This document shows, one piece after another, positions 36,888 through 46,200 of a DNA stretch of 64,000 nucleotides. Position numbers and translations under genes: made by a program. The notes beneath the pieces are model-generated. The model saw nothing but the letters and a program-made list of their open reading frames with translations, had not been told where the DNA came from and did no database searches. Source of the stretch: Methylobacterium sp. FF17 (GTDB lineage: Bacteria; Pseudomonadota; Alphaproteobacteria; Rhizobiales; Beijerinckiaceae). Position 1 is the stretch's first letter. Every line of letters starts with the position of its first letter. The DNA is taken from positions 4,480,001 through 4,544,000 of the forward strand of contig NZ_CP107532.1 of the NCBI RefSeq assembly GCF_025813715.1, read 5' to 3'.

Positions 36888-36971
36888 AGAACGGCGACGG
36901 TTTGGTGGATTGCCCGGGGGCGGCGCCTGTGGTCTGAAGCCGGCACATCCCTCGACCGCAAGGCCCTCTCC

Positions 36972-37553
36972 ATGCGTCGCACGCTCCTGCCCATCGTCGC
37001 CTTCGTGATCGGCCTCGTGGGGCTCTGCATCGCCGCCTTCGTGGTGCTGGTGCCGAAGACCCAGGAGGCGGGCACGAGCAGCGTCGGCGGGCCCTTCGCC
37101 CTGACGAACCAGGACGGGCAGCGCGTCACCGAGCGGGACTATGCGGGGCGCACGCACCTCGTGTTCTTCGGCTTCACCCATTGCCCCGACGTCTGCCCGA
37201 CGACGCTCCAGCAGATCGGCGACGTGCTCCAGGCGCTCGGCCCCAAGGGCAAGGACGTCCGCGCGCTGTTCATCGCCGTCGACCCCGAGCGCGACACGCC
37301 GGAGGCCCTGAAGACCTACCTGGCGAGCTTCGACCCGCGCATCGTCGGCCTGACCGGATCGCCGGACGAGGTGAACGCGGCGGTGAAGGCCTACCGGGCC
37401 TATGTCCGCAAGGTGCCCACGAAGGAGGGCGACTACACGATGGAGCACACGGCGCTGGTCTACGTGATGAGCGGCCAGAACCGCTTCCTCAACGCCCTGA
37501 ACCTCGCCCGCCCGTCCGGGGAGGCGGCGGCCGAACTCGCCAAGATGCTCTGA
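36972..37553 (+). CDS. SCO1/SenC-family copper chaperone
   Basis: A 193-residue protein anchored by one N-terminal helix (LLPIVAFVIGLVGLCIAAFVV) with a periplasmic thioredoxin fold. The copper ligands are CPDVC (about residues 71-75) and His in MEHTALVY (about 159). Family knowledge: delivers copper to the CuA site of cytochrome c oxidase or acts as a thiol reductant. No oxidase genes are nearby. It stands 84 bases after the ArsR gene and 42 before the aldolase gene. Confidence 0.9.
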   Translation: MRRTLLPIVAFVIGLVGLCIAAFVVLVPKTQEAGTSSVGGPFALTNQDGQRVTERDYAGRTHLVFFGFTHCPDVCPTTLQQIGDVLQALGPKGKDVRALFIAVDPERDTPEALKTYLASFDPRIVGLTGSPDEVNAAVKAYRAYVRKVPTKEGDYTMEHTALVYVMSGQNRFLNALNLARPSGEAAAELAKML

Positions 37554-37595
37554 GTCTCGAGACAGCCCCCCGAATCCGTCTGCTCCGGAGCGACC

Positions 37596-38480
37596 ATGAC
37601 CGTCCTGTCGGCCTTCCCGATCACCCCCGCCGACGCCGATGGCGTGGTGGATACCGGCGCCCTGCGCGCCCTCCTGAACCCCCTGGTCGAGGCCGGCGTC
37701 GGGTCGATCGGCCTCCTCGGCAGCACCGGCACCTACCCGTTCCTGGCGCGCGACCAGCGCCGCCGGGCCGTGGAGGCGGCCGTCGCGGCGGTGGGGGACC
37801 GCGTGCCGCTGCTGGTCGGGGTCGGGGCGCTGCGCACCGATGAGGCGGTGCGGCTGGCTCAGGACGCGAAGGGGGCGGGCGCCGCGGCCGGGCTCCTCGC
37901 CGCGATGTCCTACACGCCGCTCACCGAGGACGAGGTCTTCGCGCATTGCGAGGCGGTGGCGCGGGAATCCGGCCTGCCGCTCCACCTCTACGACAATCCG
38001 GGCACCACGCATTTCCGGTTCACCCCGGCCCTCGTCGGGCGCCTCGCCCGGGTTCCGGGCATCGTCGCCATGAAGAGCCCGGCCGCCGAGCCCGAGGCGG
38101 TGGCGGGTCAGCACGAAGCCCTGCGCGCCGCCGTGCCGGCCGGGTTCGCCCTCGGCTACAGCGGTGACTGGAACGCGGTCGCGGCGCTGCTGGCGGGCGG
38201 CGAGACCTGGTACAGCGTCGTGGCGGGCCTGTTCCCGGGACCCGCCCTGGCGATGACCCGCGCGGTCGAGGCCGGGGACGCCGCCGAGGCGCAGCGGCTG
38301 AACGCCCGGCTGGAACCGCTCTGGGACCTGTTCCGGACCTATTCCAGCCTGCGGGTGATCTATGCCTGCGCCGACCTCCTCGGCCTCTGCCGCGCGGCGC
38401 CCCCGCGCCCGATCCTGCCGCTCGCCGGCGAGGCCCGCCAGCGGGTCGCCGACACGCTCGACGCCCTCGACCTGCGTTAG
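37596..38480 (+). CDS. Dihydrodipicolinate synthase/N-acetylneuraminate lyase-family aldolase
   Basis: A 294-residue class I aldolase with a TIM-barrel. Key residues: GSTGTYPFL (phosphate/pyruvate loop), Tyr in LYDNPGTT near residue 131 and the Schiff-base Lys in AMKSP near 158. These show the pyruvate-aldolase chemistry, but the substrate pocket differs from true DapA, and a single-copy housekeeping role in lysine synthesis is not supported by the context. The stop overlaps the stop of the convergent glycosyltransferase remnant. Confidence 0.82.
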   Translation: MTVLSAFPITPADADGVVDTGALRALLNPLVEAGVGSIGLLGSTGTYPFLARDQRRRAVEAAVAAVGDRVPLLVGVGALRTDEAVRLAQDAKGAGAAAGLLAAMSYTPLTEDEVFAHCEAVARESGLPLHLYDNPGTTHFRFTPALVGRLARVPGIVAMKSPAAEPEAVAGQHEALRAAVPAGFALGYSGDWNAVAALLAGGETWYSVVAGLFPGPALAMTRAVEAGDAAEAQRLNARLEPLWDLFRTYSSLRVIYACADLLGLCRAAPPRPILPLAGEARQRVADTLDALDLR

Positions 38481-39316
38481 CTCACCCGCATGCGGCCGCT
38501 GCGCGAGGTGCGCGACAGGCCATGCTCGGTCTTGTTCCAGCGATTGGGCGCACGGATCAGCTCGATGAGGCCGCACCAGGCGGCCAGGCTCACCAGCAGG
38601 AAATAGAGGGGCATCAGCGGAACGTAGATCAGGCAATCGAACCAGCCCCGCCGCACGCAGCCCAGGGCCGCCGGCAGCAGCATCGCCAGAAGCCCCGAGA
38701 CGAACAGGGTGATCGCCGAGCCGGTGGGCAGGCTCGCCCAGAAGTCACCGTGCGCCGGGAACCCGCTCGCGACGAACAGGGTAAAGTCGAAGGCCGCCCG
38801 CCCCATCAGGAACGGGTAGAGGAGGGCGGAGATCACCGTGCCGGGCACGAGGGCCACGGCGCAGAGCGTGCCGAGGGCCCCGAGCTGACCGGCCGTCGCG
38901 CGCGGCGCCCGACCATGGGTCAGGCTCGTCTGCAGGAACCCCTTCATCCAGCGGGTGCGCTGGTGCAGCCAGGGCCGGAAGCGCCGCGGCGCCTCCTCCA
39001 GGGTGTCGCTGGGCAGGTCGCCCACATGGTAGCCCGCCCGCGCCAGGCGGATGCCGAGATCGGCATCCTCGGTCACGTTCCAGGCATCCCATCCGTGGAG
39101 GGCGCGCAGCACGGCCGTGCGGAAATGCGTCGTGGTGCCCCCGAGCGGGATCGGCAGGCGCCAGGAGGCCAGCGCCGGGATCAGCACGTCGAACAGGGCC
39201 GCGTACTCGATGGCGAAGCACCGGGTGAGGTGGCCATCCTCCAGGTTGTCGATGACGAGGCGCCCCTGCAGGCAGGCCGTCTCGGGGCCGGTGTTCGCAA
39301 AGTGCGTCGCCGCCGT
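38477..39316 (-). pseudogene. 3' remnant of a GT2 glycosyltransferase gene, cut by the prophage
   Basis: About 280 C-terminal residues of a cellulose-synthase-like glycosyltransferase remain: GPETACLQGRLVIDN, the acceptor/TED motif VTEDADLGIRLARAGY, the QRTRWMKG motif (Q-x-x-R-W) and then three to four membrane helices. The N-terminal nucleotide-sugar domain with the DxD motif is missing. The frame continues to a TTG at 39355, but those residues come from the phage end, so no functional enzyme is expected. The other half should lie at the left end of the prophage, outside the window. Confidence 0.8.
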
Positions 39317-39322
39317 GTAGCG

Positions 39323-39385
39323 CGCAAAATCGAATGGCACTCCGCGCAGGTTCAAATGTCATCACTGCGCGAATTGCCGAACGGT
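39323..39385. repeat. Right-end transposase-binding-type repeats (R1, R2, R3)
   Basis: Three 18-base imperfect repeats begin at 39323, 39345 and 39368 (spacing 22 and 23). The first two are GCGCAAAATCGAATGGCA and GCGCAGGTTCAAATGTCA; the third (GCGCGAATTGCCGAACGG) is weaker. Number, spacing and position directly inside the TG terminus resemble the R1-R3 sites bound by MuA. Confidence 0.68.
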
Positions 39386-39403
39386 TCTAATACCCCTTGA
39401 AAC

Positions 39404-39432
39404 CGCGCGCCCCGAAATCGATGGGCGCGCGG
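39404..39432 (-). terminator. Terminator of the prophage late operon
   Basis: A perfect 10-bp GC stem (39404-39413 with 39423-39432) with a nine-base loop, followed on the minus strand by TTTC. It lies 29 bases after the last phage gene and just before the end repeats, so late transcription would stop before leaving the phage. Confidence 0.75.
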
Positions 39433-39460
39433 CAAGCGGATCAGCAAGGAGCGCCGCGCC

Positions 39461-40354
39461 TCAGCGCGTCGAGAGGTAGGCGTTGATGATGTCGCGGTTG
39501 GCTTTGTCGTTGCCGAGCGGGGCGTTCACGAACCCGCAGGCGTAGATCAGGCCGGTGAAGCGGTAGGCTGGCACGTTGTTCGTGCCGAGCGCCGCACCGA
39601 GCGCGAGGCGCGCGGCTCCGGCGGCGCTGCCGATGTCCGGCACGGTCTGGGTGCCTTCCGGATCGATCGCACCGTTGCGCCAAAGCCGGGCGGTGCCGGA
39701 CTGCGCGTCGTGCGTGACGATTGCACTGTGGACCGCCGAAAGGCGCAGGTCGGTGCTGCCGGAGACGCCCTGGCCACTGTCGCTGGTCGCGGCGATCAGT
39801 GTGCCATTGCCGAGCGAGGTTCCGAGGTAGCCGATCTGTGCATCCGCTCCGATCCGATTGCCGAAGATCGCGCCGCCCGTGTTGGCGCCCCACGTCACCC
39901 CGTGCGAAGTGGAGCCCCGCGTGGGGATGAACGCCTTCCACCATGCCGTGAAGCCGGTGTTCGGGGTCCAGATCGACTTGGCTGTCGCTTCGGTCTGGAC
40001 GAGGCAGCCGTTGGCGTCCTGCGTCAGCGCGTTCGGCCCCGAGCCGCCGGCGCCGAACATATAGGCTGGCCGCCCGGTGCGGGGATCGATGATCCGGGAC
40101 GGATGGCGGGCGCGCACAGCCTCCGGCACCCAGACCGAATTGCAGGCCCGATCAAACAGGCGGAACAGCGCGGGGTCGTCGTTGCCGCCGCCGTATTCCA
40201 CCAGCGTTTCGCGGCTGGCGTCGATCACGACGACGGTTCCGGTGCGGGAGGCCGGCAGCAGCAGGGCGGCCAGGGCCGCTTCTTGCGGGCTTTGTCGTTC
40301 CGAAGTCGCGCTCACGAACGCCGAGGTGCCGCCCTCGTCGATTTCATCGATCAT
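39461..40354 (-). CDS. Phage protein with C-terminal LamG/ConA-like domain, last gene before the right end
   Basis: A 297-residue protein. Residues about 130-290 look like a concanavalin/LamG jelly-roll (AWWKAFIPTRGSTSHGVTWG, HSAIVTHDAQSGTARLWRNG, then GLIYACGFVNAPLGNDK and a final helix RDIINAYLSTR). The same ending style is found in the large head-region protein at 60310-63282. It follows the SGNH tail protein and probably belongs to the adsorption apparatus. The N-terminal 100 residues match nothing I know. Confidence 0.6.
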   Translation of the reverse strand: MIDEIDEGGTSAFVSATSERQSPQEAALAALLLPASRTGTVVVIDASRETLVEYGGGNDDPALFRLFDRACNSVWVPEAVRARHPSRIIDPRTGRPAYMFGAGGSGPNALTQDANGCLVQTEATAKSIWTPNTGFTAWWKAFIPTRGSTSHGVTWGANTGGAIFGNRIGADAQIGYLGTSLGNGTLIAATSDSGQGVSGSTDLRLSAVHSAIVTHDAQSGTARLWRNGAIDPEGTQTVPDIGSAAGAARLALGAALGTNNVPAYRFTGLIYACGFVNAPLGNDKANRDIINAYLSTR

Positions 40355-40377
40355 TGGTCATCTCCAAACGTGGATGG

Positions 40378-43239
40378 TCAGGGCGCGAGCGCCTCGATGA
40401 GCAGGCCGCCGAACAGGCGGAATTCCTTCACCCCGTCGTGATTGCGGGTGCTGGCCTCGCCGATCTCAAACTCCGACAGCCCGGCCGCCGACATGGTCTC
40501 GGGGTCGAAGACGCGCTGGGTATCGGCGTAGGCGACCTCGTGGCCGTAGCGGTTGACGGTCCGGCGAACCGCGTCGCAGGTGTCCCGAAACAGGGTCACC
40601 CCGTCCGATTTCCAGAGACTGTTCGGCCGCCCCGTGAGCAGGAATAGGCAGTCGCAGCCGACGCCCTCGAAGGCGTTCACCAGGGTTTCGATCTGCCCGG
40701 GCGCCTGAGCGAAGTCGGACTGATTGGCCCCGTAGGCGATGACGGCGAGGTGGGGCCGGGAGGCGGTCTGCGCGCTCAGGCGTGCCGGGTTCGTGCCGTT
40801 GAGGCGCCCGTCCGCGAACGCATCGGCCGCGAACGTGGTGCCATTGATGCCGAAGTTGAGATAGCCGCCCGTAGCCAGGTCGCCCTGGCTCGCATAGGCG
40901 TTGGTGACACCGTAGACCCGCGCGAGGTAGTCGAGCAGAACCCAGTTCCACCCGACCTTGACGTTGTCGTTCGCATTGGCACCGTTGTTGAAGGTGTAGC
41001 GCGGGATCTTCGACTTCGCGTCGGCGCTGTAGGTCTCGAAAAACCCGATCGTGTCGCGGTTGACGTTGGCGTAGAAGTTCTGGTTCGTCGGATCGGCGGT
41101 GTTGGTCGGGTGAACCGTTTGCGCGCCGCCGACCTGGGTCCGGCTGTCGCCCGTACCGACGAGCCGGAAGCGCGCCGGGTCGATCATCGCCTTGCGCCGC
41201 GCGCGGGAAAGCAGCCCGCGATTGCGCAGGATCGTAGCGCGCGTGACGGCCGCCTCGTCGCGCTTCACCAAGCCATCGTAGAGGTAGATCCACGACATCT
41301 CGGTCTGGGCCGCTCCGGACGCGTCGACATACTGGAAGGTGCGCGCGATCCCGGTGTGCCCGGCCGGCAGTGTGGGCTCGTACATCGAACAGGTGCGGCC
41401 CACCGCCTGCCCCTCGGTGAGAACCGGCACGCCGTTATAGCCGCACGACACGAAGCCGGCCCGCTGCGGATAGCCCTGGTAGGCGAACTTGACCGGCACG
41501 TAGCTGGACGAGAACCCTGCCGCGAACACGACGTAGCCCATCTGCCGATTGACGGTGAAATGCGTGCCCTCGGTGACGGCCTGACCGTTGTCCTGGCGCA
41601 CGCCCGTAACAGGCGCGGCGCCGAGGAACTGATAGGCCAGGAACTCGGTCTCGCCATCGCGGCACTGCACGAGCTCGTCGGCGACCGCGACCGCCGCCGG
41701 CACGCTGCGGGTGACGGAGCCGCCCCGTGTCGTGAAGGACCGGAACGGCAGCGCGAGGGTGACGGCCGGGATGAGCAGGGTCGATCCGGACTGGATCGTG
41801 TTCCCGCCCGAGAGGCCGGTGATCGCCCCACCCGCTCCGACCTCCTGCCGGATCAGACCGGCCGGCGTGGCGACGTAGGTCACCGCGATCGCGCCGCGAC
41901 CTGCGGTAGCGTAGGCGACGGGGCGTCCGCCTGCATCAAGGCGGGCCGCCGTGACGAGGTCGCCGCCGAGTGCGCCGATGCCGAGCGCGGGACGGCGGGA
42001 AGCCTCGCCGTCATAGCGGCCCGCCGCCGTCCTGACCTGGGCGCGCCCGCCGGCCCGGCCGGACATGACGATGCTGCGGCCGTCCAAGCGGATCTCGTCC
42101 GCTGCGGGTGCCCCGAGCACGAGCGCGCCCACTCCCAGGGCGGGACGGTGAGACAGGCCGGCGAGATAACGCCCGTCCGGCTGGCGCCCGTAGCGCACGC
42201 CACCCGCCCGCACACCGCCGACGACGTTGGCGTCGGTCAGGTATGCCGCCTCGACGGGCGGCGCGCCGAGGGTCACCGCACCCACCCCCAGGGCAGGGAT
42301 GCCCTCCAGGTGGTCGGCCCGATCGTCCAGCGCGGTGGCCGCAGCGGTGAGGAAGCCGAAGCGTTCGGCGAGGTTGGCAAAACCGACCGCATCGGTGGCT
42401 TCTGTGACCTCCGTACGGAGGGCGTCGGCCTTCGCGTCGATCGTGTCCGCATAACGCCCCAGGCTCGCCTCTGCCGCCGTGGCGCGCCTCTCCTCCTCGG
42501 CCAGAGCAGCAGCCAACGCTGGCGCGCTGTCCGGGGGAATGAGGTCGAGCAAGACCTGCAGCGCGTCGGTGATCTCGACCGCGCCGAGATCGGTCACCGT
42601 CGTGCGCTGCTCGAGGCCGTAGGCGCGGATGCCGATGCGGAAGTAGGCCGCGCCGGGCGGAGGCTCCAGCGCGCCTTCGATGGCCAGATTGGAGCCGATG
42701 ATCTGCGAGAAGGCACGCGAGCCGCTGGCGATGACCGGGGCTTCCGAACCGACCTCGGTCGCGCTTAGAGGGCTCCGGTCGGGACCGTACCAGAACACGA
42801 AGCGCTGAACGCTATCGTTCGAAGGGTCGGAGGAGTTGGCCCGGCGCTGGTAGCTCCAGCGGGCGCGCCAGAGTTCACCGCCACCCACCGGATGAAGGGC
42901 GCGCTCCCAGATGTCGCGCGTGGCGAACAGGTCACGGCCGAGCCCATCGTCCACCACCTGGAGCGGGTAGTCTGCATCGGAGAGTGGGGCCAGATCGTCC
43001 GGGTTGCCCTTGTCGAACGACCCGCTGAAGGCGCTTGGGTTGTCGCCGGGCCGCAGCGCCGGGTAGAGGCCCGCGTTGATGCGTCGGATGCGCTGCAGGA
43101 GGTCGGCGACGGCTGTCTGTCGGGCCTGCGCCTCGCCGGCATCCCCAAGCCCACGTCGCATGACCTCATCAGCCAGGGCCGCCTGGCTGGCGAGACCTAG
43201 AGCGGCCAGCGCCGTTCCGAATTCAATGGTCCGAGACAT
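40378..43239 (-). CDS. Tail fibre/spike protein with C-terminal SGNH (GDSL-type) hydrolase domain
   Basis: A 953-residue protein. N-terminal coiled segments (about 240-320) are followed by three copies of a RPALGVGALVLGAP-like repeat (about 310-430), a beta-rich middle, and a C-terminal hydrolase. SGNH blocks: GTGDSRT near residue 694 (Ser nucleophile), AYGANQSDF near 838 and NHDGVKEF near 933 (Asp/His region). Such domains in phage tails often remove acetyl groups from surface polysaccharide. Substrate is unknown. The start overlaps the stop of the tail-tip gene. Confidence 0.7.
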   Translation of the reverse strand: MSRTIEFGTALAALGLASQAALADEVMRRGLGDAGEAQARQTAVADLLQRIRRINAGLYPALRPGDNPSAFSGSFDKGNPDDLAPLSDADYPLQVVDDGLGRDLFATRDIWERALHPVGGGELWRARWSYQRRANSSDPSNDSVQRFVFWYGPDRSPLSATEVGSEAPVIASGSRAFSQIIGSNLAIEGALEPPPGAAYFRIGIRAYGLEQRTTVTDLGAVEITDALQVLLDLIPPDSAPALAAALAEEERRATAAEASLGRYADTIDAKADALRTEVTEATDAVGFANLAERFGFLTAAATALDDRADHLEGIPALGVGAVTLGAPPVEAAYLTDANVVGGVRAGGVRYGRQPDGRYLAGLSHRPALGVGALVLGAPAADEIRLDGRSIVMSGRAGGRAQVRTAAGRYDGEASRRPALGIGALGGDLVTAARLDAGGRPVAYATAGRGAIAVTYVATPAGLIRQEVGAGGAITGLSGGNTIQSGSTLLIPAVTLALPFRSFTTRGGSVTRSVPAAVAVADELVQCRDGETEFLAYQFLGAAPVTGVRQDNGQAVTEGTHFTVNRQMGYVVFAAGFSSSYVPVKFAYQGYPQRAGFVSCGYNGVPVLTEGQAVGRTCSMYEPTLPAGHTGIARTFQYVDASGAAQTEMSWIYLYDGLVKRDEAAVTRATILRNRGLLSRARRKAMIDPARFRLVGTGDSRTQVGGAQTVHPTNTADPTNQNFYANVNRDTIGFFETYSADAKSKIPRYTFNNGANANDNVKVGWNWVLLDYLARVYGVTNAYASQGDLATGGYLNFGINGTTFAADAFADGRLNGTNPARLSAQTASRPHLAVIAYGANQSDFAQAPGQIETLVNAFEGVGCDCLFLLTGRPNSLWKSDGVTLFRDTCDAVRRTVNRYGHEVAYADTQRVFDPETMSAAGLSEFEIGEASTRNHDGVKEFRLFGGLLIEALAP

Positions 43240-46200
43240 CAGCTCAATCTCCGGCCATAGCCTGAGGCAATGAAATCGATGGTCCGCGCGACGCTGTTAC
43301 CGTCGCGATTGCGAACCGTGAGGGTGAAACCGGTCCCGTCCGTGGCACCCCAGTCGAGGACATCGCCGGTCGCGAAGTCTCGCCCGGTGACCGCGATGGC
43401 GGGCCGGCTTTGGAAGGCGGGCCGGAACTCGACCCGGCGACCACTGGTCGGGATCGCCAGGGCCGCAACCGCATCGGTGCGGGCTTCGATGTCAGCGCGC
43501 AGGTGGATCAGCTCCACCACGGGGGTAATGCCCTGGCTGTCGCTGCTCAGTCGCGCCCGGACCGCGAAACCGCGCGCTGTGACGTCGCCGGCCGAGAACG
43601 TCGACCATTCCGTCCAGGTCGCAGCCGGCGAGGCGGGATCGTCGCGGGTGCTGCGCAGCTCCAGGACGGCGCCCCACGCAAACTCGTCGACCCCGTAGAT
43701 ATCGGGGGCACCGGACGAGCCATCGCGGGTGTCGAGGCCATGGGCGATGAGGTCGCCCGAGATCCGGGAGACGTAGATCGCGCCGAGATCGATGACGTCG
43801 GCCGGGGTATAGGTGCCATCGCCCACCACCCCGCCCGCGTCCGGAGCGAGACGCACACCACCATCGGCCTCGATCGTGCCGACATGCACGCCCGTGAAGG
43901 GCTCCATGTCGAAGATCTCGCCCCCGACGCGGGCGTCCGCCGCGCTGGCTGCCGTGACCACCAGCGTGGTCGGCGCCTGCGAGTAGGTGCCGCCGCCGTT
44001 GAGGAACTTCGCCAGGTAGGTGCCAGCCGCGAAGGGCACACTCATCGTGGTGCCGTTGGCGCGCGAGCCGACCGGGGTCGCGCTTTCCCAGGTCACGCCG
44101 CTGGTGGCGGGCGAGTAGCGCAGTTCGAGCTGCGCCACGACGCGTCGCGGACCATCCCACGAGAAGATCGCGAGGCCGCCGACCACGGTGACGCGCAGGC
44201 CGGTCACGGCCGGCGGCGCGGCCGACCAGGACACCACCGCCTGGCTCGTAGTGGCGAACCCTGAATAGCTGCCGTCCTCGAAGAGGCTGCGGACCTGGAA
44301 GCTCGTCTCGCCCGGCGGCAGCGACTGCCAGGTGTAGGAGCGGAGCGTCGGCGTCACCTCGATCGGCGCGCCGTAGGCGCTGTCCGAAGGCCCCTTCAAC
44401 GCCACTTCAAAGCGGCGGATCGGCGACACGCCGGAGGGCGTATCCCAGAGGAGCGTAACGGTCGGTGCGTAGCCGGCATCGGCGCCGGCGTTGCCCTCGA
44501 CGACGCGAAGGTTGATCGGCCGCAGAGTCTGTGAGGTGTCGCCGTTGCCGCCTCCGACCGGGTCCGGCACCACGCCCTGATCGGCAAGGGCGATCTCCGG
44601 CGCGTCGTCCACCAGCGTCAGCTCCGCCGAGAGATCCTCGCCGGGGACGATCTCCTTGACGCGGAGCACCACCGTCTCCTGTCCGACCTCGCCGAACATG
44701 CAGAGGTCGCCGGCGGCCGGGACGATATCGCCCCCGGTCAGGGTCACGGCGTCGACCTCGCCCGCGACGGTCTGGATCAGGCGCACGCCGGACGATCCAT
44801 CCGCCAGGCGGAACCGGACGCAGTAGCTGCGCCCGGCCGCCATCGGGACGCGCTCGTCGACGTGCACGAGGTTGCCTGACACCGCGACCACCCGCGCGGC
44901 CACGATCCCCCACTTCGGGACGTCGTGGAGCACGCGGACGCGATCCCCGCGCGTCGAGATGAGTTGCTCGATGTCGGCCGAGAGCCGGTATTCCTCCGGC
45001 CGGAGGAGGAGCTGGGCGTAGTGGTAGCGCCCGAGCCGCCAGACGTTCTTGTGGTTCGTCTGTCCGGGGAACTCGACTTCCTCGAACAGGGTCGCGTTGC
45101 TGGCGTCATAGCCATCGGCGAAGACGAGGATCTCGTCCTCTCGGTAGCCCCGCGCCTCGTTGCGGAACTTGACCCGGAAGGCGTGCGGCAGGCGCTTGTA
45201 CGTGCGCTTGCCCGAGAAGCCCCAGGAGTTGCGCGGCGTGAAGTGCTGGACGATGAGCGCATCCGGCTCATCGAAGGCCACCGACCACTTTCCGTCGTGG
45301 AACACCACGACGCCGCGCCCGGCCGAGAGGATGTCCTGACAGGTCGCCAGGATGCTCTTCTGCTCTTCGTGCACCAAGTCGTAGGTGTAGCCCTTGACCC
45401 GGCAGTTCTCGCGGAAGCGCTGGATCGCGGGCCAGTCGATCTTGGCATCCACACGCGGCTTGGCGTTGGCGGGTCCTTGCAGCACCCACGGGTAGAGATC
45501 ACCCGGGTTGCGGCTGGGCACGTCCGCCACCCACGAGGTCCCATCGAAGGCCTTTACCCGGCTCGTCACGATGCCGTTGAGGTTGTCGACGATGCCGCTC
45601 AACTGCGAGGTGGCACGGATGCGCAGGGCCGTGATCGCCAGCGGCTTCCGGAAGGTCAGCGGGTCGCCGGGGCGGTAGCTGCGCAGGGCCGTGACGGTGC
45701 TGGTGGCGTTGACCTGTGCGTCCCCGTCGAAGTCGCGCGTCACGCGGCGCCAGCGGATGTCATAGGTGCCAACCGCCTCTGGACGGCGCACCGTGCGACG
45801 GATCGGCTTCGTGGAGTTCGCGGTCATCGTCAGCGTCTCGACGGCCACGAAGTCGTTGGCGTAGGCGACGCTGCGCTGGATCTCGATCGAGACGGTCTGT
45901 TCGGTGGTCTTGCCGGAGTTACGGGTCGCGCTGAGACCGTTCGGGCAGACGATGTCGAGCGCCCATTCCGTCACGTCCTCGGACGTGGTGCGCGTGGTCC
46001 AGCCGTCGACGTTCTTGATCTCGATGTTGAGATCCTGCTGCACCACCGTGGTGGCGTAGAGCGTCGGCTTCGGATCGGTCGGATAGCCGTAGTACGTCTG
46101 GATCTGGACGTCGTGGTAGGCCGAGATCGGCGTCTCGGCGATCTTCAAGTCCGCGATGTCGAGGGCCCCGTAGCCCCAGACGTAGAGCAGCCGGACGTAC

